From assembly GCA_030695945.1 (NCBI GenBank), contig JAUYOG010000022.1, positions 62,001 through 126,000 on the forward strand: a stretch of DNA of 64,000 nucleotides, given 5' to 3'. The stretch comes from Ramlibacter sp. (GTDB lineage: Bacteria; Pseudomonadota; Gammaproteobacteria; Burkholderiales; Burkholderiaceae_C). Shown here in pieces: positions 7,675 to 15,648 of this stretch; the stretch's first letter is position 1, and each line of letters opens with the position of its first letter. Under the pieces are notes generated by a model that saw only the letters and a program-made list of their open reading frames with translations, was not told the origin of the DNA and did no database searches. A program made the position numbers and the translations under genes.

Positions 7675-9597
7675 TCAGACTCCCGTCACGGCCAGTTCGC
7701 GCTCGGTGGTGCCCACCTCGCCGGTTTCGTACACCACCTGCGCCTTCACGGCGACGCTGGCTTTGCCGCTATAAACGGCCTCGATGATGGGCGCGTAGCG
7801 CTCCTCCACCACGTTGCGCCGGAGCTTCCGGGTGCGCGTGATCTCGCCGTCGTCCGCGTCGAACTCCTTGTGCAGGCTCACGAAGTGCTTCAGGCGCAAC
7901 GGCTCGGGCAGCTTGCCGTTCACGCGCTCCACCGCCTTGGCCAGCAGCTGGGTCACCTCGGGCTTTTGCGACAGGTCGGCATACGACATGTAGGAGATGC
8001 CGCGGGTCTCGGCCCAGTGGCCCACTGTCTCCTTGTCGATGCAGATCATGGCCGCCAGCGTGTCGCGGCCGTTGCCGAGCACCGCGACATCCTTGATGAA
8101 GGGGCTGAACTTCAGCAGGTTCTCGATGTAGTTGGGGATGTAGCGCTCGCCCCTGGCGGTGTACACCACTTCCGACAGGCGCCCCAGCACGACGAGGTGC
8201 CCATCCGGTTCCACATAGCCGGCGTCCCCCGTATGCAGCCAGCCGTCCTCGAGCGTTTCGCGGGTGGCGGCCTCGTTCTGGAAATAACCGCTGAACACGC
8301 TGCCGGAGCGGATCATGATCTCGCCGGTATCGCTGATCTTCACTTCCACCCCCGGCAGCGGCCGGCCCACGGTGTGGAGCTGGACCTCGTCGGGCGACTG
8401 CATCGCGTTGTAGGCGCTGCTCTCGGTCTGGCCGTAGAGCTGGCGCAGCTTCAGGCCGAGCGCGCGGTAGAAGATGAAGGTGTCCTCGCCGATGGCCTCG
8501 CCCCCCGTGAAAGCGTGGCGCAGGCGGGTGAGGCCCAGCTGGTCCTTGATCGGGGCCATCACCAGGAACTCGCCGAACGGGCGCATCAGCTTCTGCGCCA
8601 GGGTCGGTTGCTTGCCTTCGAGCTTGCGCCGCTCGGCATCGCGCGCCGAATCCATGAACGTGTCGTACAGGAATTTCTTCAGGCGCGTCGAGTCTTCCAT
8701 CCGCACGTGCACGGTGGTGAGCATGTTGTCCCAGCTGCGCGGCGCCGCGAGGTAGAACGTGGGGGCGATCTCGCGCAGGTCGTGCAGCACCGTCTCCTGC
8801 CGCTCGGGCACGTTGACCGTGAACCTCAGCGCGATGCCGGCGCCGATGGTGAAGGCGAAATCGCCGATCCACGCCATCGGCAGGTAAGCCAGGATGGATT
8901 CGCCGAAATCGAAGGCACCGCTGCGGTGGGCGTTGCGCACGCCCGAGAGAATGTTGCGGTGGCTGAGCACCACGCCCTTGGGCTTGCCGGTGGTGCCGGA
9001 GGAATGGATGAATACGGCCGGGTCGCCCGGCTGGGCGAAATCCAGCAGCGCCTCGCGCAGGCCCGGTTCGCGCTGCAGCCGCTCGCGGCCGCTGGCTTCC
9101 AGGTCCGTCCAGGAAACGAGCCCGGGCGCCGTGTAGCGCGACACGCCGCGCGAGTTGTCGTACACGACGTTGCCGATGTAGGCGCCGCGCTCGCGCAGGT
9201 CGAGCGCCTTGTCAACCTGCTCCTGGTCCTCGGCGATGACGAAGGCGACTTCCACTTCGCTGGCCACGTGCAGCACCTCATCGGGGGTTGCGTCCGGGTA
9301 TACCGGCATGGCGTACGCGCCGAGGACACCGGCGCACAGCATGCCCATGTAAAGGCGGGGCCGGTTGTCCCCGAGCACGAGCACGCCCTTGCCGCGCGCC
9401 AGGCCCATCTGCTGCAGCCCGGCGGCCACCGACAGCACCGTGTCGGCCATCTGCGCCCACGTGATCTCCTGCCAGATGCCGCGATCCTTCTCGCGCATCG
9501 CGACCGCATGAGGCACGGCCTGCGCATTGGCCGCCACCAGGCGTACCAGCGTGGTTTCCGGATCGAAGTTCCAGCGCGACGGGTCAGGTTGCCGCAT
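7675..9597 (-). CDS. Long-chain-type acyl-CoA synthetase (AMP-forming)
   Basis: A 640-residue adenylate-forming ligase of the long FAA1/FadD15 type, activating a carboxylic acid to its CoA ester with ATP. Visible marks are the P-loop HSSGTTGKPKGVVLSH near residue 200, the YGQTESS motif near 385, and LHTGDAGYVEPDGHL near 440. A C-terminal Lys domain follows, with EITRTRKLRRN. It overlaps livG by 14 nt and lies inside the transporter operon, between livG and livH, so uptake and CoA activation of the same acid are probably coupled. Chain length or ring specificity is not evident. Confidence 0.82.
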   Translation of the reverse strand: MRQPDPSRWNFDPETTLVRLVAANAQAVPHAVAMREKDRGIWQEITWAQMADTVLSVAAGLQQMGLARGKGVLVLGDNRPRLYMGMLCAGVLGAYAMPVYPDATPDEVLHVASEVEVAFVIAEDQEQVDKALDLRERGAYIGNVVYDNSRGVSRYTAPGLVSWTDLEASGRERLQREPGLREALLDFAQPGDPAVFIHSSGTTGKPKGVVLSHRNILSGVRNAHRSGAFDFGESILAYLPMAWIGDFAFTIGAGIALRFTVNVPERQETVLHDLREIAPTFYLAAPRSWDNMLTTVHVRMEDSTRLKKFLYDTFMDSARDAERRKLEGKQPTLAQKLMRPFGEFLVMAPIKDQLGLTRLRHAFTGGEAIGEDTFIFYRALGLKLRQLYGQTESSAYNAMQSPDEVQLHTVGRPLPGVEVKISDTGEIMIRSGSVFSGYFQNEAATRETLEDGWLHTGDAGYVEPDGHLVVLGRLSEVVYTARGERYIPNYIENLLKFSPFIKDVAVLGNGRDTLAAMICIDKETVGHWAETRGISYMSYADLSQKPEVTQLLAKAVERVNGKLPEPLRLKHFVSLHKEFDADDGEITRTRKLRRNVVEERYAPIIEAVYSGKASVAVKAQVVYETGEVGTTERELAVTGV

Positions 9598-10420
9598 GCG
9601 CGCCCCCGATGTACGCCTTGATCACCCGCGGGTCGGCGATGACTTCGCGCGGGATGCCGGTCTGGATCACTTCGCCGTAGCTGAGCACCAGCATGCGGTC
9701 GCAGATGCCGGTGATGATGTCCATGTGGTGTTCGATGATCAGCACGGTGACGCCGCGCTCGTCCCGCGCGTCCAGGACGAAGCGGGCCATGTACGCCTTT
9801 TCCTCCTGGTTCATGCCGGCCATCGGCTCGTCCAGGATCAGGAAGCTCGGCTCGGCCACCAGCGCCCGCGCCAGCTCCACCCGCTTCTTAATGCCCAGCG
9901 GCAGCGAGTCCACATGCTCTTCGCGCACGCTTTCGAGCTGCATGAGGTCGATGATCTCCTCCACCACTTCGCGCTGGCGCATCTCCTCGGGCGCCGAGAA
10001 CCACGGGTAGAGCGCGGTGCGCCAGACGCTGGGGCGCATGTGCACGTGCCGCCCGAGCAGGATGTTGTCCAGCACGCTCATGCCATTGAAGAGGGCCAGG
10101 TTCTGGAAGGTGCGGGCCACGCCCTTGCGCGCCACCTTGTGCGGCGGCAGGCCGGTGATGTCCTCGCCGTTGAGCACGATGCTGCCCTTTTGCGGCGGGA
10201 AGAAGCCCGTGATGGCGTTGGTCATCGTGGTCTTGCCGCTGCCGTTGGGGCCGACCAGGCCGAAGATCTCGCCCTTGTCGATGCGCAGGTGCACGCCCGT
10301 CACGGCGACCAGGCCGCCGAAACGGCGCTCCACGTCGCGGCACTCCAGCACCGCCTGCTGCGGGGATCGCGAGGAGGCGGCGGACGAGGGCTGGCCGGCA
10401 GGGATCGGTGCGGTTTCCAC
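9584..10420 (-). CDS. livG: ABC transporter ATP-binding protein LivG-type, GTG start
   Basis: A 278-residue ATPase partner of LivF. It has Walker A GPNGSGKT near residue 62, the LivG-typical signature LPLGIKKRVELARAL, Walker B FLILDEPMAGM and a switch His in IIEHHMD. No ATG fits the reading frame; the GTG at 10418-10420 overlaps the TAG stop of the upstream dehydrogenase by one base (TAGTG), a clear translational-coupling arrangement. The first 25 residues (VETAPIPAGQPSS onward) are low-complexity and precede the conserved AVLECRDVERRFGG. The stop overlaps the ligase start. Confidence 0.85.
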   Translation of the reverse strand: METAPIPAGQPSSAASSRSPQQAVLECRDVERRFGGLVAVTGVHLRIDKGEIFGLVGPNGSGKTTMTNAITGFFPPQKGSIVLNGEDITGLPPHKVARKGVARTFQNLALFNGMSVLDNILLGRHVHMRPSVWRTALYPWFSAPEEMRQREVVEEIIDLMQLESVREEHVDSLPLGIKKRVELARALVAEPSFLILDEPMAGMNQEEKAYMARFVLDARDERGVTVLIIEHHMDIITGICDRMLVLSYGEVIQTGIPREVIADPRVIKAYIGGAHAAT

Positions 10421-11562
10421 TATCTGAGCAGTTCCCTTCCGATGAGCATGCGGCGGATCTCCGAGGTGCCGCCGCCGATCTCGTACAGCTTGGCGTCGCG
10501 CAGCAGCCGGCCCGCATCGTAATCGTTGGTGTAGCCGTTGCCGCCGAGGCATTGGATCGCGTCCAGCGCCGAGTGCGTGGCGGCCTCTGCCGCGAACAGG
10601 GCAACGCTGGCAGATTCCTTGCGCAAGGACTCGCCCTTGTCGGCGCGCGCCGCCATCGTGTCGAGGTAGGCGCGCGCCGCGCCATGCCGCGTGAACATGT
10701 CGGCGATCTTGGCCTGCACCAGCTGGAACTCGCCGATCGCCTGGCCGAACTGCTTGCGCTGTGCCACGTAGGGCAGCACGATGTCCAGCGCCGCCTGCAG
10801 GAAGCCGACGCAGGCCGAAGCGACGATCAGGCGCTCGTAATCGAGGCCGCGCATGAGCACGCGCACGCCATGGTTGAGTTCGCCCAGGACGTTCGCCGCC
10901 GGCACGTAACAGTTCTCGAACACCAACTCGCACGTGCCCGAGCCGCGCATGCCCAGCTTGTCCATCTTCTGCCGGGTGTCGAAGCCGGGGCTCTTGCGCT
11001 CGACGATGAATGCAGTGATGCCGGCCTTGCCCGCGTCGGGCTCGGTCTTGGCATAGACGACAAAGGTATCCGCGTACCAGCCGTTGGTGGTCCAGAGCTT
11101 GTTGCCATTCAAGCGGTAGCCGTCGCCGTCGCGGGTGGCGCGCAGCTTCATCGACACCACGTCCGAGCCAGCGCCCTCCTCGCTCATAGCGAGCGCACCG
11201 ACGGCCGCGCCGGAGATCAGCGCGGGCAGGAACCTGCGCTTCTGCTCATCGGTGCCATGCAGCTGGATCTGGTTGACGCACAGGTTGGAATGGGCGATGT
11301 ACGAGACGCCCACGGAGCCGGAAACCCGGTGGATTTCCTCGGAGATCACCGCATGGGCCTGGTAGCCCAGGCCGGCGCCGCCGTACTGCTCAGGCACCGT
11401 CGGGCCGAGGATGCCGAGCTCACCCATCTTGGGCCAGAGTTCGCGCGCGAACCAGTCCTCACGGTCGATGCGGCGGGCCAGCGGTGCGATCTCCGCCACG
11501 GCAAAGCGGCGTACGGCGTCACGCAATTCGTCCAGCTCGGTGGCGTCGGGATATGACAACAT
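10420..11562 (-). CDS. Isovaleryl-CoA dehydrogenase-like acyl-CoA dehydrogenase
   Basis: A 380-residue flavoenzyme of the IVD/LiuA subgroup that would desaturate a 3-methyl-branched or related acyl-CoA. It shows ALAMSEEGAGSDVVSMKL, KLGMRGSGTCELVFENC and GLDYERLIVAS; the Glu in the last motif is at the catalytic-base position of isovaleryl-CoA dehydrogenase. It ends with the usual CLGGNGYTNDYDAGRLLRDAKLYEIGGGTSEI pattern. There is no Shine-Dalgarno before ATG 11560-11562; instead a TAGTAT hexamer lies 8 nt upstream, suggesting a leaderless transcript. It is coupled to livG by a one-base overlap. Substrate is inferred from its carboxylase and lyase neighbours. Confidence 0.82.
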   Translation of the reverse strand: MLSYPDATELDELRDAVRRFAVAEIAPLARRIDREDWFARELWPKMGELGILGPTVPEQYGGAGLGYQAHAVISEEIHRVSGSVGVSYIAHSNLCVNQIQLHGTDEQKRRFLPALISGAAVGALAMSEEGAGSDVVSMKLRATRDGDGYRLNGNKLWTTNGWYADTFVVYAKTEPDAGKAGITAFIVERKSPGFDTRQKMDKLGMRGSGTCELVFENCYVPAANVLGELNHGVRVLMRGLDYERLIVASACVGFLQAALDIVLPYVAQRKQFGQAIGEFQLVQAKIADMFTRHGAARAYLDTMAARADKGESLRKESASVALFAAEAATHSALDAIQCLGGNGYTNDYDAGRLLRDAKLYEIGGGTSEIRRMLIGRELLR

Positions 11563-11570
11563 GCGAACAA

Positions 11571-11600
11571 ATACTAGGGCAGTAGCGAGTCCGGGCGCAA
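11571..11600 (-). promoter_or_regulatory. Probable promoter for the isovaleryl-CoA-dehydrogenase-like gene
   Basis: On the minus strand TTGCGC (11600-11595) and TAGTAT (11576-11571) are separated by 18 bp, and the start codon follows the second hexamer after 8 nt. The 101-nt gap to the upstream hydratase gene also holds a GTTGCC/GGCAAC stem at 11632-11650. This would allow transcription independent of the hydratase gene. Confidence 0.4.
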
Positions 11601-11663
11601 GCGGTTCCGTCTCGGGGATTACGCTAGTTGCGTTGCCGGCGATAGGCAACACCCTGCCTAAAT

Positions 11664-12452
11664 TCAGGCGTCGCGCCAGGCCGGCTCGCGCTTCTCCCCG
11701 AAGGCGCGCACGCCCTCCCGCCCGTCCTCGGACAGCAGCAAATGTGCAAACGCGTTGCGCTCTTCCCCAAGGGCGTCGGCCAGCTCCTGGAATCTTGCGC
11801 GCCGCAGCAAGGCCGTGCAGGCGCGCACGGCGCCCGGCGCCCGGGCGGCCACGGTTTCGGCCAGCCCCAGCGCCTCGTCCAGCAGCCGGTCGGGCGCGAC
11901 CACGCGGCTCACGAGGCCCGCCTGCAGCGCCCGCTCGGCACCGATGGGCTCGCCGGTGAGGATCATCTCCGCGGCCAGCGCCGCGGGGATCATGCGCGGC
12001 AAGCGGGTGCAGCCGCCGGCCGCCGCCAGCAGGCCCAGGCGGATTTCCGGCAGGCCGAAGCGTGCGTTGGAAGAGGCGATGCGCAGGTCGCATGCCAGCG
12101 CGAGCTCCAGGCCGCCGCCCAGCGCCAGCCCGTTCACCGCCGCCAGCATCGGCTTGGCGGTGCTGTTGCGATGCGTCATGCCGCAGATCTGCGGGTCGTG
12201 CCGGCCTGCCTCGACGTCGGCTCGCAGGCGAGGCAGCAGCGTGGGAATGTCCGCCCCGACGCAGAACGCCTTGTCGCCCGCGCCCGTGACCACGATGCAG
12301 CGGACCTGCGCGTCGCGCTCCAGCTCGGCCAGCCATCGCGCCATGGCGTCGTTGGTGTCCGGGTCGATGGCGTTGAGCCGCTGCGGGCGGTCGATGGTGA
12401 GCAGGGCCACGCCGGCCCGAGGATATGCGCAGGTGACGGTTTCGGTTTCCAT
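11664..12452 (-). CDS. Enoyl-CoA hydratase/isomerase family protein (LiuC-like position)
   Basis: A 262-residue crotonase. Both acid/base Glu positions of true hydratases are kept: one in GLALGGGLELALACD and one in FGLPEIRLGLL. The entry motif is DRPQRLNAIDP and the oxyanion loop GDKAFCVGADI. It would hydrate the 2,3-double bond of an acyl-CoA; with the carboxylase and lyase across the divergent gap it fits a methylglutaconyl-CoA-hydratase-like role. It heads the leftward transporter operon. No Shine-Dalgarno is present; TAGCAT stands 6 nt before the ATG. Confidence 0.75.
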   Translation of the reverse strand: METETVTCAYPRAGVALLTIDRPQRLNAIDPDTNDAMARWLAELERDAQVRCIVVTGAGDKAFCVGADIPTLLPRLRADVEAGRHDPQICGMTHRNSTAKPMLAAVNGLALGGGLELALACDLRIASSNARFGLPEIRLGLLAAAGGCTRLPRMIPAALAAEMILTGEPIGAERALQAGLVSRVVAPDRLLDEALGLAETVAARAPGAVRACTALLRRARFQELADALGEERNAFAHLLLSEDGREGVRAFGEKREPAWRDA

Positions 12453-12458
12453 GCAACC

Positions 12459-12464
12459 ATGCTA
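12459..12464 (-). promoter_or_regulatory. -10-like hexamer for the hydratase operon
   Basis: TAGCAT (minus strand) lies 6 nt before the ATG of the hydratase at 12452, placing a start site on or next to the start codon. The 63-bp divergent gap to the ligase at 12516 also contains ACCGGT (core of TGACCGGTTA, about 12484-12493), a candidate site for the TetR regulator; this second point is weak. Confidence 0.35.
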
Positions 12465-12515
12465 GCATCTAAAAACGGACATGTGACCGGTTATTACCCC
12501 CGTCCAGGAGACAGC

Positions 12516-13877
12516 ATGAGCGCACCACAACCCACCGCGCCCTTCAGTGAAGTGGAATCCCGCCCGTGGGCCGACATCGAGGCCATGCAACTGCGGCGCC
12601 TGCGCACGCAGCTCGACTACCTGGCCGCAAACTCCGTGTTCTACCAGCGCAAGTTCGCGGCCGCCGGCGTCGAACCGGCCGCCATCCGAACCGCGGGCGA
12701 CCTGCAGCGCATCCCCTTCACCACCAAGCGGGAACTGCGCGACAGCCTGCAGGCCGCGCCGCTGCTGGGGCTGCACCAGGCCGCGCCGCAGGCCGATATC
12801 GTGCAGGTCCAGGCGTCGTCCGGCACCACCGGCAGCCCGGCCTATGTGGGGCTCACCCGCGCCGATCGCGAGAGCTGGGCCGAGATGACGGCGCGGGGCC
12901 TGTATGCGAGCGGCATCCGGCCGGGCGATACGGTGCTGCACGGTTTCTCCATGAGCAAGGGTTTCGTCGGCGGCGTGCCGATCTACCAGGGCATCGAGCG
13001 CATCGGCGCGGTGGACATCCCGATCGGCGCCGATGGCGGCGTGGACCGGCTGTTGATCGCGGCGCGCGACGCCCGGCCGCGCTGCATCGTCGGCACGCCC
13101 AACTTCCTGCTGTACCTGGCCCAGGTCGCGCCCGACTTGATCGGCATGACGGCCAGTGACATCGGCGTGCAGCGCCTGGTGGTCGGCGGCGAGCCGGGCG
13201 GGGGCATCCCCGCGATCCGCGAAGGCCTGCAATCGCACTGGGGCGCGATGTGCTGCGAGGTGATGGGCGGCACCGACCTGGCCTGCGTGTACTGGGCCGA
13301 AGCCGAGGACCAGCGCGGCATGTACTTCGTCGCGCCCGATTTCATCCTGGCCGAGCTGGTCGACCCTCATACCTCGCAGCCGGTGGCCTGGCGCGAGGGC
13401 GCGACGGGCGAGCTGGTTTACAGCGCGCTGGGCCGGCAGGCCTCGCCGGTGCTGCGCTTTCGTTCCGGCGACCACGTGACGGTCACCGCGATGGGCGGGC
13501 CCGGCGGGCGCACCACGCCAGCCATCCGCTGCTTCGGCCGCACCGACGACATGCTGATCGTGCGCGGCATCAACCTCTTCCCTTCGGCCGTGCAGGACGT
13601 CGTCTCGGCGATGAAGCCACAGGTGGCGGGCATCGTGCGCGTGCTCGCGGACTTCGAGGGCCACACGACGCAGGGCAACCTCAAGCTGCTGGTAGAGCGG
13701 GCGCCCGGCGCGCGGCCGCAGGACGACGCCGCCACGGCCGCGCTGGTCGAGGCGCGCGTTCGCAACGCCCTTGCCGTGAAGGCCGAGGTGCGCATGGTGC
13801 GCCACGGCTTCTTCGATGCCCCGGGCGCGCAGAAAGTCGCGCTCACCTTGCGCCGCGCGCCGGACTTCGACAAATGA
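12516..13877 (+). CDS. PaaK-like phenylacetate-CoA ligase family protein
   Basis: A 453-residue AMP-forming CoA ligase of the short PaaK class. The adenylation loop QASSGTTGSPAYVGLTRAD lies near residues 100-118. A Glu-containing MGGTDLACVYWAE segment follows at about 250, and FGRTDDMLIVRGINLFPSAVQD with the terminal domain at 340-360. AGGAG 5 nt before ATG 12516 fixes the start, although the frame is open far upstream. Its stop overlaps the next start (ATGA). It begins the rightward carboxylase operon and presumably supplies the CoA ester that the operon processes. The exact acid is unknown; aryl or alicyclic acids are plausible. Confidence 0.8.
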   Translation: MSAPQPTAPFSEVESRPWADIEAMQLRRLRTQLDYLAANSVFYQRKFAAAGVEPAAIRTAGDLQRIPFTTKRELRDSLQAAPLLGLHQAAPQADIVQVQASSGTTGSPAYVGLTRADRESWAEMTARGLYASGIRPGDTVLHGFSMSKGFVGGVPIYQGIERIGAVDIPIGADGGVDRLLIAARDARPRCIVGTPNFLLYLAQVAPDLIGMTASDIGVQRLVVGGEPGGGIPAIREGLQSHWGAMCCEVMGGTDLACVYWAEAEDQRGMYFVAPDFILAELVDPHTSQPVAWREGATGELVYSALGRQASPVLRFRSGDHVTVTAMGGPGGRTTPAIRCFGRTDDMLIVRGINLFPSAVQDVVSAMKPQVAGIVRVLADFEGHTTQGNLKLLVERAPGARPQDDAATAALVEARVRNALAVKAEVRMVRHGFFDAPGAQKVALTLRRAPDFDK

Positions 13878-15460
13878 CCGCAAACGCCAATCCCGAATTC
13901 CAGGCCAATGAGGCCGCTTACCAGGCGCTGCTGGCGTCCCTCATGGAGGCGCGCCGGCAGGCGTGGCAGGGAGGCCCGCCGGCCACGCACGAGAGGCACC
14001 GCCAGCGCGGCCGCCTGCTGGTGCGCGAGCGCATCGAGGTGCTGCTCGACCTCGGCTCGCCTTTCCTCGAGATCGCGGAACTGGCGGGCGAAGGCATGTA
14101 CGAGGGCGTGGCCCCCGGCGCGGGCATCGTCACGGGCGTCGGGCTGATCCAGGGCCGCGCGTGCATGGTGATCGCCAACGATGCCACGGTGAAAGGTGGC
14201 ACGTATTTCGGTATGACGTGCAGGAAGCATGTGCGGGCGCAGCGTTTCGCATGGCAGCACCGGCTGCCGTGCGTCACGCTGGTGGACAGCGGCGGCGCCT
14301 TCCTGCCGGACCAGGCCAACATCTTCCCGGACGAGGGCCTGTTCGGCAGCATCTTCCACAACCAGGTCGGCATGTCGGCCGACGGCATCGCCCAGATCGC
14401 CGTGGTGCTGGGCGCATGCACCGCGGGCGGGGCCTACATCCCGGCGCTGTGCGACGAAGTCGTGATCGTGCGCGGCAAGGGCTTCCTGTTCCTCGGCGGG
14501 CCGCAGCTGGTGCAGGCGGCCACCGGCGAGATTGTCGACGCCGAGCAGCTCGGCGGCGCCGACATGCACGGCCGCGTTAGCGGTGTCACCGACCACATCG
14601 CGGAGGACGACGGGCAGGCCATCGCGATCGCGCGCCGGCTCGTCGGCGAGCTGCCGCCGATGCCAGCGCCGCTGCGCGACCGGGCGGCGCCCCGTGAACC
14701 GGCGCGGCCCATCACCGACATCTACGGCCTGGTGCAGCGCGATTCGCGCAAGCCCACGCCGACGCGCGAGGTGCTGCAATGCCTGCTGGACGGCGGCGCG
14801 CTCTCGGAGTTCAAGGCCGAGTACGGCGACACCTTGATCACCGGTTTCGCGCGCATCGGCGGCTGGCAGGTGGGCGTGCTGGCCAACAACGGCGTGCTGT
14901 TCGTGGACAGCGCGCTGAAGGCCACGCACTTCATCGACCTGTGCTGCAAGCGCAACGTGCCGCTCTTGTTCCTGGCGGACGTGTCCGGCTTCATGGTCGG
15001 CAAGGAGGCCGAGCAGGCCGGCATTGCCAAGGCGGGCGCGAAGTTCATCACCGCGATGAGTTCGGCGGCGGTGCCCAAGTTCACGATCATCACGGGCGGC
15101 GCGTACGGCGCGGGGTACCTGGCGATGTGCGGACGGGCCTTCAAGCCGAACGCCATGTTCATGTGGCCCAACAGCCGCGCGGCCATCATGGGCCCGGACC
15201 AGGCGGCGACGACGCTCGCACTGGTCAAGCGCCAGAACTTGAAGCCCGGCGAGTCATGGAGCGCCGGGGACGAGGAGTCTTTCAAGGCGCCCATCCGCAA
15301 GCAGTACGAGGACTTTGCCGCCGCGCGCAACTACGCCCGCAACCTGTGGGTGGACGGCATCATCGACCCCGCCGAAACGCGCGAGACGATGACGCTGCTG
15401 CTCGACCTCGCGGCGCGCGTCCCCGCGCCCCCCACGCGCTTCGGCGTATTCCGGATGTAA
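13874..15460 (+). CDS. Acyl-CoA carboxylase carboxyltransferase (beta) subunit
   Basis: A 528-residue carboxyltransferase of the methylcrotonyl/geranyl-CoA carboxylase type, transferring carboxyl from biotin to an enoyl-CoA. It contains VDSGGAFLPDQANIFPDEG, ACTAGGAYIPALCDE and, in the second half, the biotin-binding GAYGAGYLAMCGRAF. The tail MWPNSRAAIMGPDQAATTLA is typical. It starts at ATG 13874, overlapping the ligase stop by 4 nt, so translation is coupled. It pairs with the biotin-carboxylase subunit that follows after an unusual 146-nt gap. Propionyl-CoA-type subunits are less similar; methylcrotonyl versus geranyl versus a novel branched enoyl-CoA cannot be settled by eye. Confidence 0.83.
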   Translation: MTANANPEFQANEAAYQALLASLMEARRQAWQGGPPATHERHRQRGRLLVRERIEVLLDLGSPFLEIAELAGEGMYEGVAPGAGIVTGVGLIQGRACMVIANDATVKGGTYFGMTCRKHVRAQRFAWQHRLPCVTLVDSGGAFLPDQANIFPDEGLFGSIFHNQVGMSADGIAQIAVVLGACTAGGAYIPALCDEVVIVRGKGFLFLGGPQLVQAATGEIVDAEQLGGADMHGRVSGVTDHIAEDDGQAIAIARRLVGELPPMPAPLRDRAAPREPARPITDIYGLVQRDSRKPTPTREVLQCLLDGGALSEFKAEYGDTLITGFARIGGWQVGVLANNGVLFVDSALKATHFIDLCCKRNVPLLFLADVSGFMVGKEAEQAGIAKAGAKFITAMSSAAVPKFTIITGGAYGAGYLAMCGRAFKPNAMFMWPNSRAAIMGPDQAATTLALVKRQNLKPGESWSAGDEESFKAPIRKQYEDFAAARNYARNLWVDGIIDPAETRETMTLLLDLAARVPAPPTRFGVFRM

Positions 15461-15467
15461 GGCGCGT

Positions 15468-15614
15468 ATGTACAGCAAGATCCTCATCGCCAACCGCGGC
15501 GCTCGCGCCTTAGGCGCGGGGGTGCGCTCATATGCGAAGCATGTGACGCGCACACCAAATCGCCGGGCACGCGCAGCGTGCGGCGATTTCACCTCGGGCA
15601 CCGACAATGTTTAA
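15468..15614 (+). pseudogene. Duplicated 5' end of the biotin-carboxylase gene, now a 48-codon leader frame
   Basis: ATG 15468 begins MYSKILIANRG, a second copy of the biotin-carboxylase N-terminus, written in the GC-rich codons usual here. After eleven codons the similarity stops and the frame runs through hairpin-forming sequence to TAA 15612-15614. It thus ends 5 nt beyond the A of the functional start codon at 15607. The functional copy (MFKKILIANRGEIACRI) uses AT-richer codons (ATA CTT ATT). It may be a relic of an insertion that displaced the old start, or a translated leader peptide that couples to the downstream gene. Confidence 0.6.
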
Positions 15615-15648
15615 GAAGATACTTATTGCCAACCGAGGTGAAATCGCC
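15504..15648 (+). repeat. Cluster of hairpins with mutually exclusive pairings at the biotin-carboxylase start
   Basis: Several stems are visible. CGCGCC/GGCGCG (15504-15518, loop TTA). An imperfect stem TGCGC...GCGCA over about 15520-15553. AAATCGCC/GGCGATTT with inner GCACGC/GCGTGC (15557-15589). A perfect 16-bp pair between 15582-15597 and 15633-15648 that encloses the ATG at 15607. The segment 15582-15589 takes part in both of the last two, so they cannot form together. Either a remnant of an inserted palindromic element or an RNA switch controlling translation of the alpha subunit. Confidence 0.6.

Noticed and set aside
10423..12468. Isovaleryl-CoA-dehydrogenase frame extended to 682 codons
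   Set aside because: The first 300 residues are a shadow of the hydratase gene in another frame; conserved similarity begins at MLSYPDATEL.
11742..12515. Upstream extension of the PaaK-like ligase to 711 codons
   Set aside because: The extension is antisense to the hydratase gene and unrelated to the family; AGGAG before ATG 12516 and normal family length support the shorter protein.
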